A DNA stretch of 64,000 bases from assembly GCF_907164915.1 (NCBI RefSeq), contig NC_061870.1:4988273-5052272 (forward strand), written 5' to 3'. This DNA is from Impatiens glandulifera. Its lineage: Eukaryota; Streptophyta; Magnoliopsida; Ericales; Balsaminaceae. Below the pieces are notes generated by a model. That model searched no databases, had not been told where the DNA came from, and saw only the letters and a list, made by a program, of their open reading frames with translations. The position numbers were made by a program, and so were the translations under genes. Shown one piece after another: positions 18,905 through 30,620 of the stretch. How positions within the stretch are numbered: position 1 is the first letter of the stretch; each line of letters opens with the position of its first letter.

Positions 18905-21900
18905 TTAAGAAATGAGTTGATTAATATCGGTGAAACCGAGGATATTTCTGAAGTAAGAAAACTTAGCTTCCTGCAGAGGCTTTGTGAAGATATCGGCTAC
19001 TTGTTGTTCTGTTGATACGTATTCTAGCCGGATATGCTTCAGCATAACATGTTCCCGAATGAAGTGATGCCTTATGTCGATGTGCTTGGTTCTAGAGTGT
19101 AAAACCGGATTGTATGTTATTGCTATGGCACTTGTGTTGTCACAGAAAATAGGAGACTCTTCGACGGTGACACCAAAATCCTTTAGTTGTTGTTGAATCC
19201 ATAAGAGTTGTGAACAACAACTTCCGGCTGCCAGATATTCAGCTTCTGCAGTTGACGTAGCAACTGATGTTTGCTTCTTGTTGTGCCACGACACAAGCCG
19301 GTCACCTAGGAATTGGCATGTTACACTGGTACTTTTTCTGTCAACTTTACAACCTGCCTAGTCTGCATCCGAGTAACTTGTGAGGTTGAAAGATGAGTCC
19401 TTTGGATACCACAAACCGACTTCAGGGGTTCCCTTTAGGTATTTCACTATTCGCTTAGCGGTTGTATAATGAGAGTGTTTGGGATTAGCTTGGAATCTTC
19501 CACACACTCCGACTGCAAATAGTATATCTGGTCTACTTGCTGTTAGGTATAGGAGTGAACCGATGTTTCCGCAATAGGCCGTCAGGTCTACTGCCTGACC
19601 GTCATCATCTTTGTCCAGCTTAATTGATGATCTCATTGGAGTAGCCGCGGAGGAGCATGTATCCATCCCAAATTTCTTCAGAAGTTCCTTTGTGTATTTG
19701 GGCTGACTGATTAAGGTTCCTCCTTCGAGCTGTTTAACCTGAAGGCCTAGGAAGAAGCTTAATTCTCCCATCATGCTCATCTCAAATTTGTTAGTCATCA
19801 AGGTTGAGAATTTATCACACAGCTTAAGATCGGTTGATCCGAAAATGATGTCATCTACATATATTTGAACAAGTAAGATATGTCCCTTTTTCTCAAATTT
19901 AAATAAGGTTTTATCCACTGAACCTATGGTGAAATCGTGTTTTAACAGAATTGCGGTTAGTGTATCATACCAAGCTTTAGGAGCTTGTTTTAAACCGTAC
20001 AATACTTTATTTAGGCGGTATACATGATTAGGTAGATTAACATTTTTAAAACCTGGTGGTTGCTCAACATATACTTCCTCACGTAGGTCACCATTCAAAA
20101 ATGCACTTTTAACATCCATTTGGAAAACTTTAATGTTTTTTAATGCAGCGAAGGCTAGAAAAATCTTAATGGCTTCAATCCTAGCTATAGGAGCAAATGA
20201 TTCTTCAAAATCAATGCCTTCTTCTTGTTTGTATCCTTGTGCCGCTAATATAGCTTTGTTCCTCGTGACCAAACCGTCTTCATTGAGTTTATTTCTGAAT
20301 ACCCATCTTGCTCCTATGACAGGTTGATCTTTCGGTCTAGGGACTAGGTACCAGACTTTATTACTCTCAAACTGGTTTAACTCTTCTTTCATTCCCAAGA
20401 TCCAATCCGGATCTGACAATGCTTCATCCACCCTTTTCGGCTCAATTTGGGATATGAAAGCTGAATTGAAATATTCCTCCAGGATTTGTTGCCTAGTTTG
20501 TACAGGTTTTGAAGGGTCACATATGATAAGCTCAGGAGGATGATTTGTGTTTCTTATGAGATTCGGTTCATGAGTGTCTACGAAATCACCGTTTATTTGA
20601 TCAAGGCTAGACATATCGGTAGGCTGAACAATGATGTCAGACCGACCGATTTCCTCAGTTTGAACTGAGGTGTCAGCTTCCTGCTGTGTGGCAGCTTGAT
20701 CTGGTTGGGTTTCATCATCACCCATTTTGTCATGGACAAACCGTTTGAAAACCGGAACCTCATCTTCACTATCAGAATGAATATTATTATTTTCCAATTT
20801 GTTGTGTAGAATCAAAGGATGATGTAGTGTTACTTTCAAACGATTCATCGAATACAACATGAAGAGATTCTTCCACGGTTAAAGTTCTAGTGTTATGTAC
20901 TCTATATGCTTTACTAACTGTTGAGTAACCTAGCATGATCCCAATATCGGATTTTGCATCAAAAGCAAATAAGTAATTTTTGCCATTTATATGAATGTAA
21001 CATTTACAACCGAAAATTTTAAGATACCTAATGTTAGGGATCCTATCAAAGTATACTTCATACGGTGTTTTGTTGTGAAACTTGTTAATAAAAGACCGGT
21101 TTTGTGTGTAGCATGCAATACTGATAGCCTCAGCCCAAAATTTTTGAGCAACACCCGAATCGGCTATCATGGACCTTGCGGCATCCTTGAGAGTTCGGTT
21201 TCTTCTCTCGGCCAGGCCGTTTTGTTGAGGAGTCCTAGCACTAGACAACTCGTGTCTAATACCGGATTAATCAAGAAATGCATTTAGAGTACTATTTGTA
21301 AATTCGGTTCCTCGATCACTCCTAATGCTATTTATGCGTGTTGATTTCTCATTTTGTAAACATTTAAGCAATGTAATTAAATTTGATGCGGTTTCACGTT
21401 TAGATGCTAAAAATATTACCCATGTATGCCTAGAATAATCATCAACAACTACCATAGTATATAGCATACCACCTAGACTGATGACCCTAATCGTTCCAAA
21501 TAAATCCATGTGAAGGAGATCTAAGCATCGGGTAGACTGAATGTGTCATTTACTCTTAAAGGTTGACTTAGCTTGTTTACCATTTGACATGCTGAACAAA
21601 CCTTATCCTTGTTAAATAGTATATCAGGAATTCCTTCAACTAGCTTTTTACCGCGGATATAGTTTAAGGTTTTGAGGTTCAGATGGTTTAGTCTTTTATG
21701 CCATAGCCAGGTTTGATCGGTTTTAGCTACCATGTAAAAAGGATGTTCTACTTCACTTTTCCAGTCTACCTTGTATATATTTCCTAACCTATTTCCGGTT
21801 AGTAATATGTTGCCCTGAGAATTTTTAACTAAGCATGCATGTTTGAGAAATTCTACAATATATCCAGAATCACACATCTGACTAATACTTAGCAGGTTAA

Positions 21901-22171
21901 AGTGTAGATTTTCAACTAAAAGTTCATTGTCAATTGTTAAATTACCATGGACAATCTTACTCTTTCCCACAGTTCTACCTCTTGAATTATCACCGAAGAC
22001 AATCATTGCACCGGTTTCTATTTTGATGTCGGTTAGAAGGTTGTTGTTTCCAGTCATGTGTCTGGAGCAACCACTGTCCAGGTACCACTCAGAATTTCCT
22101 AGCCGTTTCTTCATATCTTGCAAAATATACATATTTACAACTATTTGGTACCCACATTTACTTGGGTCCAC
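18905..22171 (-). pseudogene. pol: pol of element C: protease, integrase, RT, RNase H
   Basis: Reads from about 22171 with the aspartic protease motif WYLDSGCSRHMTG (near 22085), the pre-integrase and HHCC part (WLWHKRLNHLN...CSACQ, near 21700-21600), integrase catalytic parts (MDLFGT, SDRGTEF, and LAERRNRTLK with the Glu), the linker, RT with YVDDIIFGS (near 19850) and RNase H ending at 18905. Breaks: loss of frame near 21515, a stop near 21268, a loss of frame near 20800, and a TAG at 19357 inside YSDADYAG. All domains and catalytic residues are still recognisable, so the lesions are few and recent compared with F. Confidence 0.92.
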
Positions 22172-23892
22172 AATTGATTAGTCCCTTAGGTATCCAGACT
22201 TTAATAAGTCGGACAACTTTCCCGGTTATGGTTCTAACTAGTTTTCCTGTACTCGGTTTGACGTCTTTCTGTTTTCCTAAGAGTGCCTTATTTGATGGCA
22301 GCCTTTGGTTTATCCTATGAGGTCGTGGATCGGCTTGCTTACCTTTGGCCGGTTGGCTTTCCTTCTCTCAGGATGAAGCCATTTTTCGGAGTCAGTTGGA
22401 CTCACATAGGTTACTTCGTCTTCCGGTTTTGAATCACTTTGTTCCTCATCATCGGTTGAAGAGCTCTTGACAAATCATACAAAGGGAAGATTGTCTTTTG
22501 TGAGCTTCATTTTGTCCGAATGGTTCCTGTTGGCGGATTTGTTGTTTTTGTATCCAAGACCAAATTTGCATTTGGGATGTCTCTTATACTTAGACAACTG
22601 GTTCACCATTTCACTGGATCTTTTCCATGTGGCTATTCGATACCGGGTTCGGGCATCTTCCTATTCAGTCAATTCTTGAACTGACTCCTTGAGCTGTTCG
22701 GTTTCTAGGATTTTATCAGGTTGGATGGTTTTTGGTTCGGTCAAGGTTAGTGCTATGGGATCGGTTCTAAAGTTGAGTTGGGTTGGTATTAAGGTTAATA
22801 GGTTCTTATACTCTACTACCATGTTATTCAGTGCATTAAATAGTTCATCCTTAGTAAATTCTTCACAAGAGAGTCAAATACCTGTTCCTCATTTTCCATG
22901 AGACATGTGAGTTCATCATCGTTGTCACTGTGAGCCCATAAGCTTCCTCCATCATCGGCTATCAGTGCTTTCTGAACTTCTTTCTCTTCACCGGTTTGTG
23001 GATAGTTATTTCAGTGGTTTTGATCGTCTGGTTTCCGGTCATCCCGTCTCGGTTTTCTGCTTTCCCACCTGAAATGTCCAAAACAGTTACAATTATAACA
23101 TCTAACATTAGATTTATCACCGTAGTTATTGTTTGTTGGTTGGCTTCTCTTCATGAATCTGCCAAACTTTTGTACAAGCATTGCCATGGCATCCTCGGTG
23201 AACTGTTCGGCGGTTCTGATCGGTACAGGAGCAACCGGTTCCTTGGATGTGACTAAGGCCATTGTAGAGGTTGAAGATGAGACTTCATCTTCAATCCTAG
23301 ATCTCATTTCAAATTCATATGCTTTAAGATCTTCAAATACATCGTGTAGCTTCATCTTTCTTAGGCAGTTTGATTCCTTCATCACCATTGTCTTTATATC
23401 CCATGCGCTTGGAAGAGACCTTAACGCTTTCATGATGGTTTCCTTGTTATCATACTTCTTTCCAAGAGTTGATAGCTCGTCTATCACATCTGTAAACCGG
23501 TCACTGTACTCCCTCATTGTTTCTCCCGGCTTCATCTTAATGTTTTCAAACTTCTGGGTAGCCACCATTAACTTGTTTTCCTTGGTTCTTTCATTTCCCT
23601 CATGAATTTGAATCACCATTTCCCATATTTCCTTTATGGTTTCACAGTCTCTGATCTTACAAAAGGTATTCCTGTCCAAACCGTTGATGATGTGGTTTCT
23701 AGCATGGTTGTCCAGATTATTTCTTCTCCTGTCTTCTTTTGTCCAATCCTCCCTATCTTTATCAATCTTTATTGGTCCATCAGTTAGGATGAACGACATC
23801 TCATCATCCATATTGATTAAGTGTAGATGCATGCGTAACTTCCAGTTGACGAAATCATCACCTTCTAGCATTAGAGGCTTATCGAGAGTCAT
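22172..23892 (-). pseudogene. gag: gag of element C
   Basis: The capsid and nucleocapsid gene. It starts at 23892 (MTLDKPLMLEG), only 26 bases after the primer-binding site. The first 293 codons are open, with NWKLRMHLHL, the DGPIKIDKDREDW stretch, and a zinc knuckle CYNCNCFGHFRWES in which the last Cys is Ser. A TGA at 23011 stops the frame; the rest, down to 22172, still shows traces of the Gag C-terminal coiled-coil region found intact-looking in F (53412-53711), but with several stops. Confidence 0.85.
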
Positions 23893-23918
23893 GCTTACTT
23901 GAGTATTGAAACTAACTA

Positions 23919-23929
23919 CTCTGATACCA
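23919..23929 (-). other. Primer-binding site of element C
   Basis: TGGTATCAGAG on the minus strand, two bases from the LTR end. It matches the 3' end of plant initiator tRNA-Met, the usual copia primer. Confidence 0.92.
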
Positions 23930-23931
23930 AT

Positions 23932-25235
23932 TGTTAGGATCTAGGTTGCGGCTGGGGAACCAGGGTCTGACCGGTTTAGTATTTTCACTCAACGGTTTGG
24001 TGTTTAATCCAGTTAGAGATTAACACCTAGTTTCAATACTACACAGGCTGTCACAAACCCTTGAACCGAGTTCAAGTGCGGAAGTGGTTTGATTCAGACT
24101 GAAGCAACACACACGGGATGAATAGGACCGGATTTGGATAAAGTCGGTTTGGAGTTTATTGGGTTGGTTTGGGATTCAATAAATCGGTTTAGGTAATACT
24201 TAATCGGTTAGGGCGGAATAAGTCGATTAGTATGGGTCGGTTAGAGTGCAGAGCCGAAAGAAAGTAAATATCAAGACAGGTTTTTATGGATGTTCGGAGA
24301 TGAAACTCCTACGTCACCCCTTTTTCTCGAAACCGCGAGAAGGATATTCACTAAGGAATACACAAACACAATCCGATCGAGACTTATTTGTTGCTCGATA
24401 ACACTCGTACAATTCTCACCGAAATTATAATCTCACTTCACATGCACACTTAAGCTCTTTTATTTTAGAGAGATAAACACAACTTATGACTTGGGTTGGT
24501 GTAACTCTTAAGTATTTTCTCTTGTAACTTGTAACTGCATTTACACCTCTTCAACTCCTTCTTTTATAGGTGAAATGTGCCAACGGTCACATTTCTTTTC
24601 CTTGAATCTGATTGGTTGAGCAGAGGTTCAGTGATTCAGACCTGACGGTTTAGGCTTCCAGTGCGTAGGTCGAACCGGCTAGGTTTGTCTTTTACTTAAT
24701 GTGGCACTGTCGGTTGGATAGTTGCCTGCACCTGGAAGGTTGCGCCTCTGACTTATCCCAAAATTGAAAGATCTTCTTCAAGCGATTTTCTGCAACCTGC
24801 AGAGTATCCTCAGACTTGTATAGATATGGCAATGTTATAGTCTGTCCCTTTGGTATCATCTTCCGCAGATACTCAAAGTGTCTGTTTGCACCGATGTGTA
24901 GGTTGTACTTAGTTTGATGTTCTTGGCTTCTTTCTCTAAGTAGCTTCTTCATCGGTTTTCTGGATTGATGCATTTCGGTTTAGAATGTCCACCGATTGTT
25001 TGGGTTAACCGAATGACTTCAGGTTTTTCATAGCTTCAGGTTAACCGGCTGACTTCCGGTTTTGGTTACATCCTTGTCTTCTAACCGGTCTTGTTTTCCT
25101 GATTGGTTAGGTTCTTAGCCGGTTGGGTTGCTTGACCGGTTGGATTTTCTTGACCGATCCTGATTCTTTAACCGTTCCTGCACATGAAGTTTGTTTTTGT
25201 TAAGTTTTATTTAACCGGTCTAATTTTATCTAACA
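23932..25235 (-). repeat. 5' LTR of element C
   Basis: 1304 bp, from TGTTAGGATC to TATCTAACA on the plus strand. It keeps the TATA box (24561-24570) and the R/U5 hairpin with TGACGT near 24315. Its partner is 12010-13142. Confidence 0.94.
24561..24570 (-). promoter_or_regulatory. TATA box of the 5' LTR of element C
   Basis: CCTATAAAAG on the minus strand, in the same setting as in A. The equivalent has been deleted from the other LTR of C. Confidence 0.75.
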
Positions 25236-25240
25236 ACATA
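25236..25240 (+). repeat. Target-site duplication ACATA, right of element C
   Basis: Exact copy of 12005-12009. The post-pol spacer of B resumes directly after it. Confidence 0.95.
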
Positions 25241-25280
25241 CATCGTGCATCATCCACTAGATAAAACCATCAACTGCCTA

Positions 25281-25289
25281 ATATATAAG
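25281..25289 (+). promoter_or_regulatory. TATA box for acc1 of element B
   Basis: ATATATAAG, 80 bases before the ATG at 25370, in the setting CTAATATATAAGTTAGATGA shared with C. C inserted about 40 bases upstream of it. Confidence 0.62.
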
Positions 25290-25369
25290 TTAGATGAACA
25301 TGTACACATAATCACACTTCTAAAATATTCTACACCTCTTAGAAATCTCTCTCATCCTACTAGAGCAAA

Positions 25370-26118
25370 ATGTCTCAAACTTCATTCCAAAACATCCTTC
25401 AGATTGAGTTTGACTCAGTTATGAGGACAAACCACTTTGAAAATTACAAGATGATCAAATCGATTGAAAATTCCGGCCTACGAAACTTCCTTGATGGCCG
25501 ACACATTATCTTTCCTGATACTGTTATGGAGTTCTTCCAAAACGCAAGAATCTTCCGCGACACCCCCTTTTATGACACTCTCATCCAGTCCAAGGTGAGA
25601 GGTACTATCTTTGAGTTCACTGAGACAGACTTTGTTCGGTGCTATGACCTACCAAGAGAAGGTTTCACCGACCTTACTCCCTCGGCGGAACAAAAGGCCG
25701 CAATGTTTCCGCATTTTTCTCGCTTTCCTTTTCTTGTTGATGATCACAGGGCACGATCCTCGTTGATGGCTGAATATTAGCTACTCAACGATATTGTTGG
25801 TAAGTCCATCATTGGAAAGGATGTTACCAATGTTTTCTGTACCAAATATTTTGACATCATGACGGCCATCACAAATGAAGTTCCGTTTAACTGGTCAAGG
25901 TTGTTTTTTTACAACATCATCTGGATGATCTCCACTCGTCACACCGGCTATATTCCCCAGATAAGCACTCTCCTTTTGATCTCAGTGTTCCTCTCTGTCC
26001 GGGCGTGGGATTAAGCCCACTCCATATTATGACAGGAGATTCGGCCGACTCATTCTTCGACCTCTTTGAGAAAGCTTGAAAGAAGAAGCAGAGAGGCAAC
26101 CCCTCCTCCAGTCGCTAA
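25370..26118 (+). pseudogene. acc1 of element B
   Basis: About 249 codons. The start MSQTSFQN with AAAATGTCT context matches A and C. There is a TAG at 25778-25780 in place of Gln in the EYQLLND stretch, a one-base loss near 25980, and a TGA in place of the Trp of the KAW tail. Between these, VDF-like, LPREGFTDL and FNWSRLFF landmarks are kept. Confidence 0.8.
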
Positions 26119-26135
26119 GGAACCATCTCTTCGGA

Positions 26136-26166
26136 CAACCGGTCATTTTGTTGCATGAACCGGTTG
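26136..26166 (+). other. Palindrome after acc1 of element B
   Basis: CAACCGGT and ACCGGTTG, a perfect 8-base stem with a 15-base loop, 17 bases after the acc1 stop; the same as in A. Confidence 0.75.
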
Positions 26167-26470
26167 TGTATTTAATTATCCTTTATCATTTTGTTAATCT
26201 TCTGTAACACCGTTTCAATATCGGCTTTAATATTATCCACCTTTATTTCAACTACTTTTGGCGTATTAAATCCTGGTTGCATTAAACTCAGTTGGTTTCT
26301 AACCAGATTCTTCATCTCGGTTCCCATGACCAGTCAAAACTACCATTTCTCAAGAAATTTGTTTTGAAAACATAAATATTCCTCATACCTTTAAAGCATT
26401 GATAAGACATTTCATAAATTACAAAATCCTATAATTAATGTCCTTACGTTATCCTTCCCTCATTTACACC

Positions 26471-26479
26471 CTATTTAAG
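26471..26479 (+). promoter_or_regulatory. TATA-like box for acc2 of element B
   Basis: CTATTTAAG, 88 bases before the ATG; F has the same form before its acc2. The spacer 26167-26470 is AT-rich with no other signal. Confidence 0.58.
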
Positions 26480-26567
26480 AAGCCTCACACTCTCTTCCAA
26501 ACATCACAACACATTTCACAAGTCTTCGAAGAACACAACCTACCTCTCTCTAAACATAATCTGAACA

Positions 26568-27281
26568 ATGTCTCACCCAACACTTCGAAATTACTTCTGT
26601 GTTAACTTTGATTATGTGCTCTCTTCCGATGACATTGAAACGAAGGAGATTCTCTTTGAATCACTTATCGACATCGGCCTTCGTGGATTTCTGGAAGAAT
26701 CCGAATCCATTCTTCTTCCTGAGGTATTGGAGTTCTTTTCCAATGCTTCCATGCTTGACTATCTCATCGTCTCCATTATAAACGACAATGTTCTCATTCA
26801 AATCTCGGAGGACACAATCGCTGAAATATTCAACGTCCCGACTGAGGAATTTTGGGATTTTCCACCTAGAGTAAACGGGATGCATGATGAATATGCTGAC
26901 CTGTTCTCAATCTCTGAAACACCGGTTCAAAACAACGGCCTCAAAGCCAACCTTGCCCCTCACATCCAAATTCTGCATGAGATCGTCAACCGATCCATTC
27001 TGTGTCAAGTTCTGAATCAGAACTACACCAAAAAGGCTTTCGATATGATGACCTACATTGTAAGTCCAACTCCCATCAACTGGGCCTCGGTTATTTTTGA
27101 CAATCTGAAAACAATGGTCGAGACCAAGAGGAAGCTCGTCTACGCTCCTCAACTGAGCCGAATCATTCGATCAATCGCCCCAAATCTTGGACCGGGATCA
27201 TCGGTGAATCCGACGAATGTCCTCACCAAGGAATCTGTGGAAGACAAGATGACTAGGATTGTTAATAGGTTGTATTACTAG
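26568..27281 (+). CDS. acc2 of element B, intact
   Basis: A full 237-codon frame in an element whose pol has at least four stops. It is collinear with acc2 of A: VNF at 12-14, LIDIGLRGFLEES near 33-45, VPTEEF where A has LPTEGF, INWASVIFDNL near 170, YAPQLSR and LGPGSSVNPTN near the end. No catalytic motif is recognised. The open frame may reflect chance in a short gene or use of the gene. Confidence 0.8.
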   Translation: MSHPTLRNYFCVNFDYVLSSDDIETKEILFESLIDIGLRGFLEESESILLPEVLEFFSNASMLDYLIVSIINDNVLIQISEDTIAEIFNVPTEEFWDFPPRVNGMHDEYADLFSISETPVQNNGLKANLAPHIQILHEIVNRSILCQVLNQNYTKKAFDMMTYIVSPTPINWASVIFDNLKTMVETKRKLVYAPQLSRIIRSIAPNLGPGSSVNPTNVLTKESVEDKMTRIVNRLYY

Positions 27282-27326
27282 GTTACTTCTAGAACGGTTA
27301 CCTTATTCAACCGCGCATGCTTTTCC

Positions 27327-27345
27327 AACCGATATTACATCGGTT
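27327..27345 (+). other. Palindrome after acc2 of element B
   Basis: AACCGAT-ATTAC-ATCGGTT, a perfect 7-base stem, 45 bases after the acc2 stop, as in A and C. Confidence 0.7.
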
Positions 27346-27513
27346 CTATTTTCAATATGTCAGTGTATTTCTATTCTTATAAATAAATATCTTTGCCGAT
27401 AAATCATTACCTATCATCAAAACTTTACCGCTCAAAGTTATCGCCATTTTCTTGATTTGACAGTTCACATCATTCAATGCGCCAGTTCGCATTCTATGAC
27501 GCGTCCCACATGG

Positions 27514-27524
27514 TCTATAAATAC
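27514..27524 (+). promoter_or_regulatory. TATA box for acc3 of element B
   Basis: TCTATAAATAC, about 100 bases before the ATG at 27621. The leader between is CT-rich (ATTCTCTCTCTCC near 27560). Confidence 0.68.
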
Positions 27525-27620
27525 CTAACACATCTCACAAAATCATTTTATGCAATCTGTATTCTCTCTCTCCTACAAACAGCTCTGAAATTTAAAAGCT
27601 TTCAAATCTCTAAAACTAAA

Positions 27621-30212
27621 ATGGGTCGGGATTCTGCTCTCTTTGTCCACATCGCGCAAGTCGACTTCGAAGATGTTAGAAACAACGGTTCGGAAGAAGC
27701 TCGGCACGTAATGGAGATAATCACAGCCTCGGGTCTGGAGAACTTTTTAAACGGTCCGTTCGTCATCTATCAGGATGCGGTGACGGAGTTCTTCACGAAC
27801 GCTATACTACATGACGAAACCATCTCCACGACGGTCGGTGGACAAAGCTTTGTTCTCACAAAGGAACTGCTTTATGAGGTTTTTCAACTCCCAACGGAAG
27901 GTCGTGACTTCACAAAGGATGGGGATGAAGATGAAACCCTGGCGGTTTGCTGTGACATCTCCAACACCAACGAACCGGTGGCAGTGTCTAGTAAGAAAGG
28001 CGACCTGAAACCTGAATACAGGCCGCTCTACGACATCATATCCAAATCAATTCAGGCAAGGGCAGGAAACTTCGACAACCTCACCGGTTCAAAGATTGAA
28101 ATAATGGTCGGCATAGTCAAAGGAGAAAAGATCAACTGGGCCGAAGTAATTTTCTCCAACCTTTGTGAAATGGTGGACCCCAATTTAAACCGATCTCAAG
28201 GATACGCTATTCAACTTGGCAAGCTGCTACTTCATCTTAACATTAAGACCGATCCAGACATCTTCCTTCCGAGTTCTAAGAAAATAAAATCGGTTCACTT
28301 CACGAGAACAGGCAAGACGAAAGTCTCGGTAGTTAAACAACCGAATGCTCAAACCAAGAAAACTCAGCCAAAGAAAAAGAAGGCCCCGGTGGTAGAGGAA
28401 ACCTGGATCGAAAGAACAAAATCCGCCCCTCATGCATCCGACTCGATGAATATTCAGGCCGATGTTCCAAACCCTTCTGTCTCCACAACTAGCATTTCTA
28501 GCCGCTCCAAGGACGACTCGGCACATCCAGTTAATGCCTCTTCTAGATCTCCTAACAATGAAACCGAGAAGAATCGGTAAGACAATGCAGATAAAGCAAG
28601 CAATAAAGGGAAAGAGAATGTAGTTGATCAATTGGATGACGATGAAGGACATCCAGCGGTAAATGTTGAAAACGAAACCGGTCCATACAACCAACCGGAA
28701 TCTGAAGAAGATTTAATCAAAGCTATGGGGAATACAATTGTGTCCGAAATCATAAAGCAGCTTAATGAGAAAGCACACGAACGAAGTAACGTCTTCTATG
28801 AATGGGTTACTATAAGAACGGAAATCGGATTCGCCGACATGTTTCCAGAATGTCCTTCCCATCTCAAATGGGAAACGCTGGTGGAACTTGAGAAGACGGT
28901 ATTTGATCTGGCAAAAACGAGGAGAGTTGCAGTTGCTCATAAGAGAGGAATGCTAGTGGAGACACACGCAAGGTTAAAAGAAGTCACCGACTCCATCATT
29001 GGCATACAACAACAATGCCATGAGATGACCGTAATTGATCAGATGGTGCTGGAGGCACTAAAGAAATCAGCTCAAGAATTGAATGACACAATGACGCGTC
29101 TGGAATCAGAAACCGGTCAAGAAAATAACGCTCCCCGGTCCTCTCGGTCAGAATTTGATGATGAAGATAGGTTACAAAGATTAGAGCCTAACGCAGGACA
29201 AACTTCAAGGAAGGCCGTCAGCGCCTCCCCTCAACAAAAGTCCCCGGCCAAGACTTCTTCGAGTAAGTCTTCTGACCGACAACATATTAACACCGGGACG
29301 GATAATATGCTATCTAGTCAGAATGAGCCCCCACGCAAAGATCAACCGATGGAGTCTTCAATATCCAAAGAAAGAATCAAAGTATGTCTCGAAGAATTCT
29401 TCCGCGAGACTATTGCACTGTGGCAGGCAAAGCTGGAGGAACGGACAGAATCATCTCACCGAATGATTGACTCTACGAACCAACGACTCGGCTCAACGGA
29501 TGAAAAGATTGTGACCCTTGAAAAGGGACATGCTCAAACCAACTCTTTATTGAAAGCGGTTTCAGCACAAATTGAAGAATTGATCGCGGCTAAGATGGCA
29601 ACCGACGAAGCACGAATCAAAGAGAATGAGATGGCGACCTTAAGGATCCAAGAGGAAGAAAATGAAAGACTGCGAATTTTAAAGGAAAGGGAACAGGTAG
29701 ATTCGGAGATGGCCCGACAGGTTGATGAAGAAGAGAATGCAAATCCAGACTTGACAACACAGAATACATCCTCTACTCCGGTTATACATACAACACGAGC
29801 TGAGACGGAAAAGAGAAAACAAGCCGAAAAGGAAGCGGCTAAAAAGGCTCAAACGTTGATGGACGACTCTGCTGAACTAACCGGTGTATCACCAATTAAC
29901 TTGGAACAATTGGACTCCGATGAAAGTGAGGAAAATGTTCCACCGCTACAGAAAAGAACGCGGGTTACTCCGATCGATATGATGCCAATACGAACAGTTC
30001 CTCCAAGTCCCACTCACCGAACTCCGGTTTCTCAAACACCTCCTGCTCCACCAACACAGCCTTCACAAGTAACCGGCTACTCGGGCACACGAGCATCCTC
30101 CTCCAAACCGGGCTTCGATCCGTGTAATCCGGGAAAAGGATTGATGTCTGAGTACCTCCGGGGAATTATAAACAAGAAGGACAACAAGAAGAACGATAAG
30201 AAGAGGGAATAA
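27621..30212 (+). pseudogene. acc3 of element B, single in-frame stop
   Basis: 864 codons counted to the final TAA. The start is MGRDSALF at 27621, matching A and C; the longer frame from 27477 begins upstream of its own TATA box and is rejected. Residues 1-225: VDF 14-16, FLNGPFVIY near 43, LPTEG near 91, INWAEVIFSNL near 171. Then a basic part (KKTQPKKKKA near residue 250), a Ser/Asp-rich part, and a long coiled-coil-like part (30% or so charged by eye) to the Lys-rich end KKDNKKNDKKRE. The only break is TAA at 28578-28580, after the basic part; the same frame is open on both sides. It splits the gene into a 319-residue domain protein and the tail. This is the best preserved acc3 here. Confidence 0.85.
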
Positions 30213-30620
30213 ATTTACACTCATTTATTCTATGTCTACTTTAGTTTATCTTATGTCTACCTTATAATATTTTCTATATATAAAGTATTTTTGGAAAATC
30301 GGCTTACTTCTTACTTCTTGAATGGTTTTGAATATTTTAAATAAAATAATAAAAAAGGTAGAAATTGATAGATAAAAAAAAAATTCTCACAAAATTTTTT
30401 TTAGATTTCACAAAATTTTTGATAAAATTTTTCACAAATTTTTTGATGGATTTCACAAAATTTTTTATAAAATTTTTCACAAAATTTTTGATAGATAAAA
30501 GTTTTTGCAAAATTTTTCAAAGTCTTTTTCAAAATATTTTTCAAAATAACAAACTCTTTAGACGACCATCGGACGCATGGTTTTGAATATTTTAAATAAA
30601 ATAATCAAAAAGGGATAAAT
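30213..30620 (+). other. Two polypurine tracts of element B with AT repeat between
   Basis: AAAAAAGGTAGAAATTG at 30351-30366 and CAAAAAGGGATAAAT at 30606-30620, each preceded by TTTTAAATAAAATAAT. Between them lies a run of CACAAAATTTTTTGATAAA-like units (about 30380-30560), rich in A and T tracts. Only the second copy touches the LTR. Confidence 0.8.

Larger units (their letters stand above)
12010..25235 (-). mobile_element. Element C: full-length Sirevirus-like copia element, 13.2 kb
   Basis: Both LTRs, primer-binding site, gag, pol, acc1-3 and polypurine tracts are present, in reverse orientation, flanked by ACATA. It lies in the post-pol spacer of B. By hand comparison of the first 360 bp or so, the two LTRs differ at roughly 4% of bases, so this is a fairly recent but not fresh insertion. 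All its genes carry stops or frameshifts, so it could move only with help. Confidence 0.95.

Noticed and set aside
27477..27620. Longer N-terminus for acc3 of B
   Set aside because: It would begin before the TATA box and is not conserved; MGRDSALF at 27621 matches the starts in A, C and F.
30365..30586. 73-codon Phe/Lys-rich frame
   Set aside because: Translation of the A/T-tract array between polypurine tracts.
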